A DNA stretch of 64,000 nucleotides from Bin87 sp034423115 (GCA_034423115.1 DAOUJD010000087.1:18946-82945), one strand, 5' to 3'; shown: positions 25,743 to 34,317, counted from the first letter of the stretch. Numbers and translations are program-made. The notes: generated from the letters alone by a model not told the origin.

Positions 25743-26701
25743 GTCGGCTGGGGTCGCGCATCCTTTACTCTGACGAGCAACTGGCGACTATCAGGGGAGT
25801 AATCTCTTCCCTGCCAGCTTTGGATCCATTCAGCATATCCCTGCGGGACGAGGCGGTTGCGCGGGGTGATTGTCCCCAACGGTTATGGCCTCTGTGGCCC
25901 TTGGCGCGAACGGACGTCGAGTTGTGGCGTCTGCTCATCGGGGACGACAGGTTCGAACGCTTTTCCGTGTACGGCCTGTTTCCTGTGGCGTATCCGCTGG
26001 TTTACGACCCAGAATCGAGGGGGGTGACCGTGCGGTACGATGGGCGAACCCGCGGGCGGGTTGCGATTGTCGGGGACGGGAACACCACCGTTGTGATCAA
26101 ACCGTGCCAGAGCAGTCGTGAGCCCGCGATTGCGGAGATCGCCGGCGGCCTGGGTGTTGGGCCCGCTCAGATGCCCACAATCGACGGGTTCTTGACCGAG
26201 GAATTCGTGGACGGTGTGTTCTTGACTGATCTTACGGCGGAGGATGCTACGCCCGACCGCATGCGAGTGATAGGAGAGTCGTTAGCGGATGCGCTGTTGC
26301 GGCTGCACGCCGCCGGCGTGTGTTACAACGACGCGACGGTATCCGATCCGGAGGGCCGGTCCCACATCATCGTACGCCCTGATGGGGAGATCAGGCTGAT
26401 CGATTTTGGCGTGGCGTTGCTGCTGGACGACCATCCGCGGGGGCTAACGTTTGAAGATGCCTGGAATGCGGCGCGCACCGACCCGATGTTTCGTCTATTC
26501 CGCCAGATGGCCGGCGGTGGAGATGACGACGCCCTGCGGAGATTCGTAGGAGATTACGGGCGGCGCTTGGCGGGTCAATCGGTGGCGGAAATTCAGTCGC
26601 GGGATTGGCGGATTGCGGAGCAAGGGGCAGAGGCGATTGCGGGACGTTTTGGCGAGGTGGTTGGGGATGCGCTACGGGAAGGATTGGCGCGCGGACGTTA
26701 G
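25739..26701 (+). CDS. Protein-kinase-fold (RIO/Bud32-like) protein
   Basis: 320 residues. An N-terminal region of about 80 residues is unrecognised. The kinase-like part shows a lysine strand (TTVVIKPCQSS), a hinge (FLTEEFVDGV), the catalytic-loop position LHAAGVCYNDATVSD (Asp retained, preceding His/Arg replaced by Tyr-Asn) and the metal motif RLIDFGVAL (DFG). It may phosphorylate a protein or small molecule, or be a pseudokinase. The TTG start overlaps the upstream DUF952 stop, suggesting a joint function. No clear ATG exists nearby. Confidence 0.7.
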   Translation: MSRLGSRILYSDEQLATIRGVISSLPALDPFSISLRDEAVARGDCPQRLWPLWPLARTDVELWRLLIGDDRFERFSVYGLFPVAYPLVYDPESRGVTVRYDGRTRGRVAIVGDGNTTVVIKPCQSSREPAIAEIAGGLGVGPAQMPTIDGFLTEEFVDGVFLTDLTAEDATPDRMRVIGESLADALLRLHAAGVCYNDATVSDPEGRSHIIVRPDGEIRLIDFGVALLLDDHPRGLTFEDAWNAARTDPMFRLFRQMAGGGDDDALRRFVGDYGRRLAGQSVAEIQSRDWRIAEQGAEAIAGRFGEVVGDALREGLARGR

Positions 26702-26751
26702 AGGCCAGGGAATGGACCAGCTCGGATCTTGATCGCTTGATCGCGCTTGGT

Positions 26752-26790
26752 CACCCTCACCCTAGCCCTCTCCCATCAAGGGAGAGGGGA
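26752..26790. repeat. Intergenic palindrome, CCCTCTCCC family, copy 2
   Basis: CACCCTCACCCTAGCCCTCTCCCATCAAGGGAGAGGGG closely matches copies at 5618 and 35847. It follows the kinase-like gene and could serve as a terminator. The rest of 26702-26945 shows no supported gene. Confidence 0.78.
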
Positions 26791-26945
26791 TTTGGCGCTT
26801 TAGCACCTACCATCTGCCATCGACGGAAAGGGGATTTGGGCGATTCGGATGATCCGCAGTTAGGGAACGCTCGCGGTGGACATTGGCAAGGTGGCGGCTT
26901 ACTATGCCACCATTGATTTATGCAGACATGTGAAGGAGATTCGTT

Positions 26946-28664
26946 ATGCAGACCAGGCAGATGACCGCCAGCGCGTCCCGACTTATGGTCGAACAGCTCG
27001 TGGCGTCCGGCGTCAAGTACGTGTTCAACAACTCCGGTTCGCGCGAGGCGCTGTTCTTTGATGCGCTGCACGCCCGCTCCGACATCCACGGCATCCTGGG
27101 CCTGCACGAAGGCGCAGTCACAGCCATGGCCGGTGGTTACACGCAGGGGAGCCTTACACCCGGCGTGATGGTGGTCCATCTGGGCGCGGGGCTGGCGCAG
27201 GCCATGGGGCAATTGATCAACATCTGGACGGGTAGCCTGCCCGTGGTGGTGATCACGTTCGCCGGCGACACGGGCAGTTTCGCGGGCAAGATCAGCCTGG
27301 ACGTGAGCCACAACGCTGGTCCGACCGCCATCGCCGCGCCGATGATGAAGGCCAACTGGACGGTGATCGAGCCGGAGGGACTGCCGGCCGCCGTGGAGCG
27401 TGCGTTGCGCGTCGCGATGACGCCGCCGGTGGGGCCGGTACACGTCGCCGTGTACGACCGGCTGTTGGGGCCGCAAGAACATACTGCGAACATCATCGAT
27501 GGCGGCATCCCTGAGTTCCGAGCCGGTTACCCGTCGGACTCGGACGTAGAGGCAGTGGCAAGCGCCTTGCGGGACGCACAACGGCCGATGATGTACGTGG
27601 GTGATGGGATCTGGAAGAGCGGAGCAATTGCCGAGGTTACCGCGCTGGCCGAGCGGTTCGGCGTGCCGGTGGTGGGTGATCCGCGGGCCTTTCCCATCAA
27701 GCACCCGCTACATGCCGGCGGCCGGCGGTTGGAGCAAGCCGGCGACATCGACCCAGACCTGATTTTGTGCGTTGGCGTGACGCACAACGGAGCGGGCAAC
27801 GCCAGCGACTACACGGCGTTGTTCAACGCCCAGCGCACCATCGCCATTGGCGCGGACGCTGAGAACTTGGAGAACATCCCTGGTCTGGATTTGGCGGTGC
27901 TGGCCGACGAGAAACGCACCGCGCAAAGCCTGCTGGATGCCACCAATGGCGACGATATGTCCGACCGGCGCGGCTGGGCTCGCGAGGAGGTGGCGTCGCT
28001 GCGCGCTCGCACTCGCGCCAACGCCCAGAACATTTCGCCCCAGGAAGGCAGGGTGCGCCCGGTGGTCCTGGGCGATGCGCTGGATGCGGCCCTGGAGAGG
28101 CGAGGCGGAGGTCTGGTGACCATCGAGCAGTTCGCCGTGGCGCAGGACATATTGGACAATACGGGTGATCCAGGGAACAACCAGTATGTCCGGCCGGCCG
28201 GCGGTTCTGAGGGTTACGGCGCAGGAGCGGCCATCGGGGCCAAGCTGGGCGCGCCGGAAAAGCCGGTGGTCGGCCTGGTGGGCGACGGGTCGCTTTACTA
28301 CTCCGATCACGCATTGTGGACGGCAGCGAGCCACAACGTGCCGGTGATGTACGTGATCTCCAACAACGGCGCGTACGGTATCGTGGCCAACTCGTGGTAC
28401 AACGCGGGCGCACAGATGAAGGACACCGGCGAGTACCGGGGGGTGGTGCTGGACAACATTGATCCGGTCAAGCTGGCGGAGGGTTACGGAGTGGAGGCAG
28501 CAGACGCCACCGACGAGGCAACCATTGGCGACGCCATCGAGCGGGGGCTGCGTGTGGTTGAGGACGAGAAGCGTCCCTTCCTGCTCAACGTTCACCTGCC
28601 GCTGGGTCTTCCGCCGGGGGGGCAGCCGGGTCAGATCTACAGCCTGAGCGGGGAGATCGGATAG
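26946..28664 (+). CDS. Thiamine diphosphate-dependent enzyme (benzoylformate decarboxylase/acetolactate synthase family)
   Basis: 572 residues in three domains: an N-terminal Pyr domain with the activating Glu55 (LGLHEGAVTAMAGGYTQ), a central Rossmann-like domain (MMYVGDGIWKSGAI) and a C-terminal PP domain. The ThDP/Mg motif starts at GDGS (446-449) and runs to ISNNGAYGIV. FAD-site features of acetolactate synthases are weak, so a 2-oxoacid decarboxylase or lyase is more likely. RBS AGGAG precedes the ATG. Transcribed alone, flanked by a repeat and a MazEF pair. Confidence 0.9.
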   Translation: MQTRQMTASASRLMVEQLVASGVKYVFNNSGSREALFFDALHARSDIHGILGLHEGAVTAMAGGYTQGSLTPGVMVVHLGAGLAQAMGQLINIWTGSLPVVVITFAGDTGSFAGKISLDVSHNAGPTAIAAPMMKANWTVIEPEGLPAAVERALRVAMTPPVGPVHVAVYDRLLGPQEHTANIIDGGIPEFRAGYPSDSDVEAVASALRDAQRPMMYVGDGIWKSGAIAEVTALAERFGVPVVGDPRAFPIKHPLHAGGRRLEQAGDIDPDLILCVGVTHNGAGNASDYTALFNAQRTIAIGADAENLENIPGLDLAVLADEKRTAQSLLDATNGDDMSDRRGWAREEVASLRARTRANAQNISPQEGRVRPVVLGDALDAALERRGGGLVTIEQFAVAQDILDNTGDPGNNQYVRPAGGSEGYGAGAAIGAKLGAPEKPVVGLVGDGSLYYSDHALWTAASHNVPVMYVISNNGAYGIVANSWYNAGAQMKDTGEYRGVVLDNIDPVKLAEGYGVEAADATDEATIGDAIERGLRVVEDEKRPFLLNVHLPLGLPPGGQPGQIYSLSGEIG

Positions 28665-28732
28665 ACGACAGGCACATGGCGAGCACGAACTGCGTGTACA
28701 CGATGTGATTGTCGGATTGGAGGTATGAAAAG

Positions 28733-28981
28733 ATGAGCACCGAATCTCATTCTTGCAAGATCGGCGCCGATCTTACCGTAGAAATTCCGCTTGCGCTCGC
28801 CGACAAACTCGGGTTGAAACCGAACGCAAGCGTCAATGTGTCGATAGTAGGCGATTCAATAGTCATTTGCCCCACTGTCCGACCTCGCTTGCGACTGGAA
28901 GATCTGTTGGCCGGAGTCACGGAAGACAACCTGCATGGCGAGACCGACATGGGTCCACCAGTAGGTAGAGAGATATGGTGA
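28733..28981 (+). CDS. mazE: AbrB/MazE-type antitoxin
   Basis: 82 residues. The N-terminal swapped-hairpin DNA-binding domain (TVEIPLALADKLGLKPNASV, SIVGDSIVICP) is typical of MazE. The C-terminal acidic tail (LEDLLAGVTEDNLHGETDMG) would wrap the toxin. RBS GGAGG lies 9 bases before the ATG. Its end overlaps the mazF start by seven bases. The pair is probably autoregulated by MazE. Confidence 0.88.
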   Translation: MSTESHSCKIGADLTVEIPLALADKLGLKPNASVNVSIVGDSIVICPTVRPRLRLEDLLAGVTEDNLHGETDMGPPVGREIW

Positions 28982-29334
28982 TACCCGGCGCGGGAGTTCC
29001 CCGCCGCGGCGACGTAGTGATCGTCAATTTCAATCCTCAATTGGGGAGAGAGCAGGCCGGACGTCGGCCTGCTCTCGTCCTGTCTCCCGGCGCTTACAAC
29101 GAGAGAGTCGGGTTGGCGATAGTTTGCCCTATCACTAATCAGGTCAAGGGGTATCCATTTGAGGTTCCCATACCGGCAGGATTGGATGTGACAGGCGTGA
29201 TCTTGGCCGACCATATCAGAAGTGTGGACTGGCGGGCACGCAATATCAGGGTGATACGCCAGTTACCACGATCCACCGTGGAGGACACGCTGAGGAAACT
29301 CGATACTCTGATCGGACTAATGACAGTAGAGTAA
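28975..29334 (+). CDS. mazF: MazF/PemK-type endoribonuclease toxin
   Basis: 119 residues. The start PRRGDVVIVNFNPQLGREQAG, the core RPALVLSPGAYNERVGLAIV and CPITNQVKGYPFEVP, and the VILADHIRSVDWRAR segment are typical of MazF, a ribosome-independent mRNA interferase. Key Arg and Ser/Thr positions are retained. It is coupled to mazE through a seven-base overlap. Confidence 0.93.
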   Translation: MVIPGAGVPRRGDVVIVNFNPQLGREQAGRRPALVLSPGAYNERVGLAIVCPITNQVKGYPFEVPIPAGLDVTGVILADHIRSVDWRARNIRVIRQLPRSTVEDTLRKLDTLIGLMTVE

Positions 29335-29441
29335 GCGTCAGCGCCGGCGCTCCAGCGCTCTTCACTTCCTTTATTTTCATCAACCGCCTTGCTATGATGG
29401 CCTCATGGAAACCTAATTCGTTGCGGAAAAGGGAGGAGATT

Positions 29442-29951
29442 ATGAGTTATACACCGAGAAGTCTGGGACACGTCAACATCTTCGTCCGCAATGCGGAACG
29501 CTCACGCGAGTGGTATGAGGATCTGCTGGGGTTGCACACCTACGGGTTCTTCCCGGGGCGCGCTGCCTTTATGTCCGCGGATCTGGGGAACTCCCATGAG
29601 ATCGCGTTGACGCAGGTGGGTGAGGACGCGTTGGGGCCGCAGGGCGGGCAGGTGGGCCTGAACCACATGGCCTGGTATATGGAAACGCTGGACGACCTGG
29701 CGGAACTGTATCATCGCGTCAAGGAGAAGGGCATTCAGATCGACCGAGTGTCCGACCACGGGCATGCCATCGGCATCTACATCCGCGATCCCGATGGGAA
29801 CGGCATTGAGCTATCGTACGAGATGCCGCGCGAGCAGTGGGGCCACGATGAGAGCGGTTACATGATCGGCGGGACCGAGAAGGGTCGAATGCCGGGACCG
29901 TGGGATGAGGAGTTGGCGGCGCAGGCAGCGTTGGTGGGCGCGGCGCACTAG
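29442..29951 (+). CDS. VOC-family metalloenzyme (extradiol dioxygenase/glyoxalase-like)
   Basis: 169 residues. Two beta-alpha-beta-beta-beta modules give metal ligands His in LGHVNIFV, His in LNHMAWY and Glu in GIELSYE. The overall pattern (RDPDGNGIELSYEMPREQW) is like catechol 2,3-dioxygenase domains. RBS GGGAGGAG precedes the ATG. It stands alone. It is probably an oxygenase or isomerase in aromatic or keto-acid breakdown; the substrate is unknown. Confidence 0.88.
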   Translation: MSYTPRSLGHVNIFVRNAERSREWYEDLLGLHTYGFFPGRAAFMSADLGNSHEIALTQVGEDALGPQGGQVGLNHMAWYMETLDDLAELYHRVKEKGIQIDRVSDHGHAIGIYIRDPDGNGIELSYEMPREQWGHDESGYMIGGTEKGRMPGPWDEELAAQAALVGAAH

Positions 29952-29979
29952 ACGCATCCCGAGCAACCGGATGAATAAG

Positions 29980-30000
29980 GGGCGGGTTTCAAACCCGCCC
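29980..30000. terminator. GGGCGGG-type palindrome, copy 1 (terminator-like)
   Basis: GGGCGGGTTTCAAACCCGCCC forms a 7-bp GC stem with a 7-base loop, followed by TT. It recurs at 34050 and, varied, at 43539. It sits 28 bases after the VOC gene, between convergent genes. Confidence 0.55.
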
Positions 30001-30055
30001 TTCGACATTCTTGATGACGGGGAACCCGCCATTGGAGCGGCGTCGCCATGCGCAC

Positions 30056-30403
30056 TTAACCATCGCAGATTGCGAGAGCACGATCCATAACCGGACCGAG
30101 ATCCGCCTTGGCGCCGGTTCGATCAGGATTGTCTCGCCAAACGGTATCGAGATCGTTCAGGGTGATGTCGGGGTGTTGTTCGGCCACCCATTGAGGCGCG
30201 AGGGGGTTCAATGCGTAGTACTGGCCCCCGATTTCCGCCCATATCGCACGCGGACCTTCGCAGTAAAGCGTTGCTTCCGAAGCATGGAATGGCCATGCGT
30301 CGCCGAATTCGGCGCTAGTGACCATGATCGGATCGTTCGCTTCACAAGCGACGAGGATCACAGTCGCAAGAGCGATGGCGACGGTCCGATTGAACGGGCC
30401 CAT
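30056..30403 (-). CDS. DUF2511 (YebY-like) lipoprotein
   Basis: 115 residues. The signal ends in lipobox LVAC (Cys 20). The mature part MVTSAEFGDAWPFHASEATLYC...YYALN resembles the DUF2511/YebY family, small periplasmic proteins with a conserved FGDKWP-like motif and a C-terminal Cys. Two cysteines (LYCEG and AICDG) may pair. It is encoded convergent to the VOC gene. Function unknown. Confidence 0.7.
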   Translation of the reverse strand: MGPFNRTVAIALATVILVACEANDPIMVTSAEFGDAWPFHASEATLYCEGPRAIWAEIGGQYYALNPLAPQWVAEQHPDITLNDLDTVWRDNPDRTGAKADLGPVMDRALAICDG

Positions 30404-30467
30404 TTTGAGTCAATCCCCAGTTCGCACCGTGCCGCAGCGTCCAGTTATTTGGCGAGGCCGCACATCT

Positions 30468-31496
30468 CTATTTGAACTGGGGCATCACCTGCTCGCTGAT
30501 GAGGCGCAGGGAGTTCTTGACGCGGTCGTAGGGGATGCGGCCGCCGTAGTTCACTTCCATCACAACGCCAGTGACGCCGAAGTCTTCCTGGTAGCCCTGG
30601 AACCGCTCCACGATTTCCGCCGGCGTGCCGAACACCACCCGCTGGCGCAGCACGTCCTCGTAAGGGGTTTGAGCCGTGCGGCGGATGCGCTCGGCGGTTT
30701 CCTCGCTGGCGGCGGTCTTGACCAACTCGCTGGCCGCATATTGGATGGCGGACATGGCGCTGGCCTCAGGCTCCGCGTGGGCGCGCCCGGTGGTTTCGGC
30801 GCAATACACGGGTATGCGGATGGCGATGTCGGCGGTGTCCGTATGTCCGCTCTCGGCGCGAGCCGACAGGTAGGAGGCGAGGCGTTCCTGAAGCTGGGCC
30901 TTGCCGGTGTTGGCGCTGACGAAGATGGGATGGCCCAGCCCACCAATGAGCGGGAAAGTGTCCTCGCCGGCCACGGCGACGCGCACCGGCGGATAGGGCT
31001 GCTGGAAGGGCTTGGGCACGACCGTTACGTCCTGATAGCTGTGGAACTCGCCGTCGTGGGAGAATTCGTCGCTGTTCCACGCCTTCATGATGATCTCCAG
31101 CGCTTCGAGGAAACGGGGGCGGCTTTCGGAATAGGGGACGTTGTAGCCCTCGTAGTACTTGGTGAGGCCGCTGCGCCCGATTCCGAACTCGAACCGGCCC
31201 TTGCTGATGTGGTCGACGGTGGCGGCTTCCTCGGCGACGCGCAGGGGGTTGGTCAACGGCAGCACCTGGACTGCCAAGCCCGTGCGTATGCGCTGAGTGC
31301 GGGCAGCGATGGCGCTGGCGATTACCATTGGCGACGCGAGAACGGCGCGCTCGGGGCTGAAATGGTGCTCCGCCAGCCACACTGTGTCGAAACCCATTGC
31401 CTCGGCGTCGTCGATCTGGGTGAAGGACTCGTCAAAGGCCTCCGCCTGGGTCTTGTTTTCGCCGACGTGGAAGTCGGTGAACATACCGAAATTCAT
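30468..31496 (-). CDS. LLM-class flavin-dependent oxidoreductase (luciferase-like monooxygenase)
   Basis: 342 residues with the bacterial luciferase-like TIM barrel. Features are FDTVWLAEHHFSPERAVLASP (flavin/substrate strand), RTGLAVQVLPLTNPLRVAEE, DHISKGRFEFGIGRSG and the C-terminal VVFGTPAEIVERF. Such enzymes use FMN or F420 to oxidise organic substrates. RBS GGGAGG lies 5-6 bases before the ATG on this strand. A second family member lies at 42682; such expansion is typical of SAR202-type genomes. Confidence 0.9.
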   Translation of the reverse strand: MNFGMFTDFHVGENKTQAEAFDESFTQIDDAEAMGFDTVWLAEHHFSPERAVLASPMVIASAIAARTQRIRTGLAVQVLPLTNPLRVAEEAATVDHISKGRFEFGIGRSGLTKYYEGYNVPYSESRPRFLEALEIIMKAWNSDEFSHDGEFHSYQDVTVVPKPFQQPYPPVRVAVAGEDTFPLIGGLGHPIFVSANTGKAQLQERLASYLSARAESGHTDTADIAIRIPVYCAETTGRAHAEPEASAMSAIQYAASELVKTAASEETAERIRRTAQTPYEDVLRQRVVFGTPAEIVERFQGYQEDFGVTGVVMEVNYGGRIPYDRVKNSLRLISEQVMPQFK

Positions 31497-31625
31497 AGCG
31501 TCCTCCCTGGCGCGACGCAGCGCACGATATACCGGATTATAGAGTGTGGCTTCGGCTGCGTCATCAGCAGATCGGGAGTGGTCAGGGCATTTCGATTAGC
31601 GGTCTAAACCGGGTTGAGGGCACGG

Positions 31626-31958
31626 CTAGCGCGCCGGCGCGGGAAGGTCCCAGCGGAGGAATTTGTGGTAGCGGTCGCCGTCAATCCAAGGAAGCAGGTT
31701 GATTACGATGTCTTCAGGGTGAGGGACGTCCCCTTGGCGTCGGGCATTGTCCAGGCAGTGGCGAAGGTTACCGAAGGTGGGGAGCCGGCAGCCGGCCTTG
31801 ACGAAGCGCTCGATTACTTCGGCGGGTTCGGGGAGTTGATCGGGGTTCCAGTGGTTGGAGACGGCTTCGGCGATGCGTCGGAGCTTGATGATGGTGAGTT
31901 CGAGGGCGAACCTGCGCTTGAGGGCGTTGATGCGGCGGCGGATTTGGGAGAGAGTCAT
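31626..31958 (-). CDS. Conserved 110-residue protein of the duplicated cassette (copy B)
   Basis: 110 residues, paralogue of 11067-11399. The basic first helix and the last 30 residues (HPEDIVINLLPWIDGDRYHK and beyond) are identical or nearly so. Changes cluster in the middle (WDPDQPP to WNPDQLP, INLRR to GNLRH). Conservation of length and reading frame in both copies supports a real protein. No family is recognised. The cassette repeats upstream are candidate binding sites for it. Confidence 0.65.
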   Translation of the reverse strand: MTLSQIRRRINALKRRFALELTIIKLRRIAEAVSNHWNPDQLPEPAEVIERFVKAGCRLPTFGNLRHCLDNARRQGDVPHPEDIVINLLPWIDGDRYHKFLRWDLPAPAR

Positions 31959-31988
31959 GGATTGCCTCGGATGGGAGAGTATTTACAT

Positions 31989-32020
31989 GGATAAAGGGGA
32001 TAAACGGGATGGAAAGGATT
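31989..32020. repeat. 9-bp-period tract upstream of the cassette gene (copy B)
   Basis: GGATAAAGG-GGATAAACG-GGATGGAAA-GGATT, the counterpart of 11431-11464. Confidence 0.6.
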
Positions 32021-32058
32021 GAGTGTGAGGTCGGGATAGTGGCTATTTTGGCGAAATC

Positions 32059-32088
32059 CCGCTCATTTCCGCTCATTTCTGTTCATTT
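32059..32088. repeat. Three 10-bp iteron-like repeats (copy B)
   Basis: CCGCTCATTT, CCGCTCATTT, CTGTTCATTT in direct tandem. The first two units are identical. Located about 100 bases upstream of the minus-strand cassette gene, as in copy A. Confidence 0.65.
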
Positions 32089-32463
32089 GAGTAGGGCTGG
32101 GATGTGTGATATGGGGGTGAATGGTGGCGGTTTGGGCGGTTTGGGCGGGCTGGTGAGAGGATTGGGGGAGCGGCATTGGGGAGTTCGGTGTTTGGATGTG
32201 GGGATTGGGACGGCCCTCGCGGGCCTTGGTGGCGGGTTGGAATTGGGGTGCTGGGTAATATGGTAAAGATGGGTGAAGGGTGGAGGAAAGGGGGAAGTGT
32301 CATTGGCAGTGGGAAAGGGCAGAGCAGAGAGAGGAGATTTCCTGGAGAATCGAAATGCCCTGAGGGAGTGGTGGGTGTAGCTGACTTTTCAAGGCCAACT
32401 CCGTGCTTTATCCTTGCCCGAGTTTGATGATCATGTACGACCAACGCGGTGACAGGTGACGGT

Positions 32464-34023
32464 ATGAAGTACGACGTTGTTGTTATCGGAGCGGGTTCCG
32501 GCGGATGCGTGGTGGCATCCCGCCTGGCTGAAGACCCGAACTGCTCGGTTCTGCTGCTGGAGGCCGGCCCCGATTATCCCGAGTACGAGCACTACCCCGA
32601 CGATCTGAAGTACGGCTACAAGCCCGACGCTTCGGCCCAGGGCGCGCCGCACAACTGGACGTGGTGGGCGCAGGGTTCGCCGGAGCAGACTGAGATGCTG
32701 CCCGCGCCGCGAGGCAAGGTGGTTGGGGGCACCAGCGCGATCAACGGACAAGTACTATTGCGTGGGGTGCCCGAGGACTACGATAGTTGGGCCGCCGAGG
32801 GCAACGACGGCTGGGGATTCGTGGACGTGCTGCCCTACTTCCGCAAGATGGAAACGGACATGGACATCAGCGATGATTTCCACGGGTCTGAGGGGCCAAT
32901 ACCGGTGCGGCGGTTTGCGCGGGAGACGTGGCTGCCCTTCCAGCAGGCATTCGTGCAGTCCTGCCTTGAGGCGGGATATCCGGCAGACGAGGACATGAAC
33001 CACCCCGATTCGGGCGGCGTTGGGCCGATCCCGATGAACAACCCTGAAGGCGTCCGGATGAGCACGGCGCTGACTTTCCTGCGGGAGGTGCGGCATCGGC
33101 TGAATCTGACGGTGCGGCCCAATGTGGTAGTGCGACGGATTTTGTTCGAGCATGGTTCGACAGGCTCACCACGAGCGGTGGGCGTTGAGGTGGAAAGCGG
33201 AGGCGAGGTGTTCCAGGTCGAGGCGGGACAGATCGTGCTGAGCGCGGGGGCGATGGCATCGCCGCAGATCCTGATGCTGTCGGGCGTCGGGCCGGCCGAC
33301 CACCTGCGGGAGATGGGTGTGCCCGTGGTTCACGAACTGCCGGGGGTGGGACAAAACCTGCGTGATCATCCCATCGTGGCGGTGATCTGCAAGGTGCGGG
33401 ACGACCACGAGCAGGACCCGCTGGCACCGCGCACGCAGACCGCGCTGCGTTATACGGCTACCGGTTCGCCCGACCGCAACGATATGCAGATTACGGCGTC
33501 GTCGTTCTCAACGCCCATCGGCGGGGCGGATCCCTTCGAGCCCGGCGGCGTGCGGATCCAGTGCATCCTGGAACTTGCCGACGGGGCGGGCGAAGTGCGA
33601 TTGTCCGCGAATGACCCACACGTGCAGCCGTCGTTGAATTACCGTTACCTGGAACCGGAAAGGGACCGGGAGCGGCTGAGGGAGGCTGTGCGAATCAGCG
33701 TGAGTCTGCTTGAGAACAACGCCTTCGGGCCTATAGTGGAGGAGATTCAACAGCCGGCGCCGGAGGACCTGGCGTCGGACGAGGCATTGGACGACTGGAT
33801 GCGGCGAACGGTGTTCAACACGACGCATGCGTCGGGCACTTGCAAGATGGGGCCGGCCAGCGATCCGATGGCAGTGGTCGATCCCAACCTGAACATCCAC
33901 GGGTTGGAGAACATCAAAGTGGCGGACGCGTCCGTCATGCCCAACGTGATACGGGCCAACACCAACTGCACCACCATAATGATTGGCGAGCGGTGCGCCG
34001 ACTGGGTCAAGTCGGGCCAGTAG
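32464..34023 (+). CDS. GMC-family FAD-dependent oxidoreductase (choline dehydrogenase-like), copy 1
   Basis: 519 residues. An FAD-binding Rossmann motif (VVVIGAGSGGCVVASRLAED), the second motif RGKVVGGTSAINGQVLLRG, and the C-terminal active site THASGTCKMG plus NTNCTTIMIGE identify an alcohol/choline-type dehydrogenase. No signal peptide, so cytoplasmic. It is closely related to the gene at 39316. A short dispersed repeat is embedded in frame at 33154. ATG 32464 matches the usual N-terminus; GTG 32449 is less likely. Confidence 0.93.
   Translation: MKYDVVVIGAGSGGCVVASRLAEDPNCSVLLLEAGPDYPEYEHYPDDLKYGYKPDASAQGAPHNWTWWAQGSPEQTEMLPAPRGKVVGGTSAINGQVLLRGVPEDYDSWAAEGNDGWGFVDVLPYFRKMETDMDISDDFHGSEGPIPVRRFARETWLPFQQAFVQSCLEAGYPADEDMNHPDSGGVGPIPMNNPEGVRMSTALTFLREVRHRLNLTVRPNVVVRRILFEHGSTGSPRAVGVEVESGGEVFQVEAGQIVLSAGAMASPQILMLSGVGPADHLREMGVPVVHELPGVGQNLRDHPIVAVICKVRDDHEQDPLAPRTQTALRYTATGSPDRNDMQITASSFSTPIGGADPFEPGGVRIQCILELADGAGEVRLSANDPHVQPSLNYRYLEPERDRERLREAVRISVSLLENNAFGPIVEEIQQPAPEDLASDEALDDWMRRTVFNTTHASGTCKMGPASDPMAVVDPNLNIHGLENIKVADASVMPNVIRANTNCTTIMIGERCADWVKSGQ
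33154..33180 (+). repeat. Dispersed GGTTCGACAGGCTCACCACG element inside a GMC gene
   Basis: The repeat encodes GSTGSPRAV in frame, extending a surface loop (FEHGSTGSPRAVGVEV). The sequence type (TTCGACAAGCTCACC...) is widespread as an intergenic repeat in bacteria. A second copy lies at the homologous place in the paralogue, at 40024. Confidence 0.7.
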
Positions 34024-34049
34024 AAGGCCTCTACATCGGTTCGTAGAGT

Positions 34050-34070
34050 GGGCGGGTTTCAAACCCGCCC
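34050..34070. terminator. GGGCGGG-type palindrome, copy 2 (terminator-like)
   Basis: GGGCGGGTTTCAAACCCGCCC, identical to 29980-30000, 26 bases after the GMC stop. A GC stem without a T-run, so either a weak terminator or a dispersed repeat. Confidence 0.55.
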
Positions 34071-34107
34071 CTACATTGTCGGCGGCGGCGCCAAAGGATT
34101 TGCAGAT

Positions 34108-34317
34108 ATGAAATGGGAATACCGAGTTGACAAAATGCCCATACGGTCGGGTGGTTTCGTGGGCAACGGGATGAACGTGGATGCGGTGAGCGAGGAGTTC
34201 ATGAACGAGCAGGGCGCACTGGGCTGGGAACTGGTGTCGGCTATGCCGTTATTTGTCCCCCAGAACCCCACGGATTGCTTCGTGTACTACTACTGGAAAC
34301 GGCGGGTAGAGGGGTAG
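34108..34317 (+). CDS. DUF4177 family small protein
   Basis: 69 residues. The start MKWEYRVDKM and the core LNEQGALGWELVSAMPLF-type segment (EQGALGWELVSAMPLFV), ending in FVYYYWKRR, fit DUF4177, a small cytosolic family of unknown function. I chose ATG 34108, since the upstream frame runs through a palindrome. Function unknown. Confidence 0.75.
   Translation: MKWEYRVDKMPIRSGGFVGNGMNVDAVSEEFMNEQGALGWELVSAMPLFVPQNPTDCFVYYYWKRRVEG

Larger units (their letters stand above)
31590..32352. repeat. Duplicated 0.75-kb cassette, copy B
   Basis: Paralogous to 11031-11778 and in the same orientation, with the same order: left end, 110-residue gene, 9-bp-period tract, three 10-bp repeats, GC-rich spacer, right end GGGAAAGGGCAGAG. 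Small indels (for example AGAGCAGAG) separate the copies. It lies between the flavin oxidoreductase and a GMC gene, with no recombinase nearby. Confidence 0.75.

Noticed and set aside
30318..31607. 429-codon plus-strand frame
   Set aside because: Antisense to the LLM oxidoreductase; no recognisable domain.
31614..31994. Plus-strand frame overlapping the cassette gene, also present at 11055
   Set aside because: Both copies have it, but substitutions are more conservative in the minus-strand frame, which also has a better protein-like composition.
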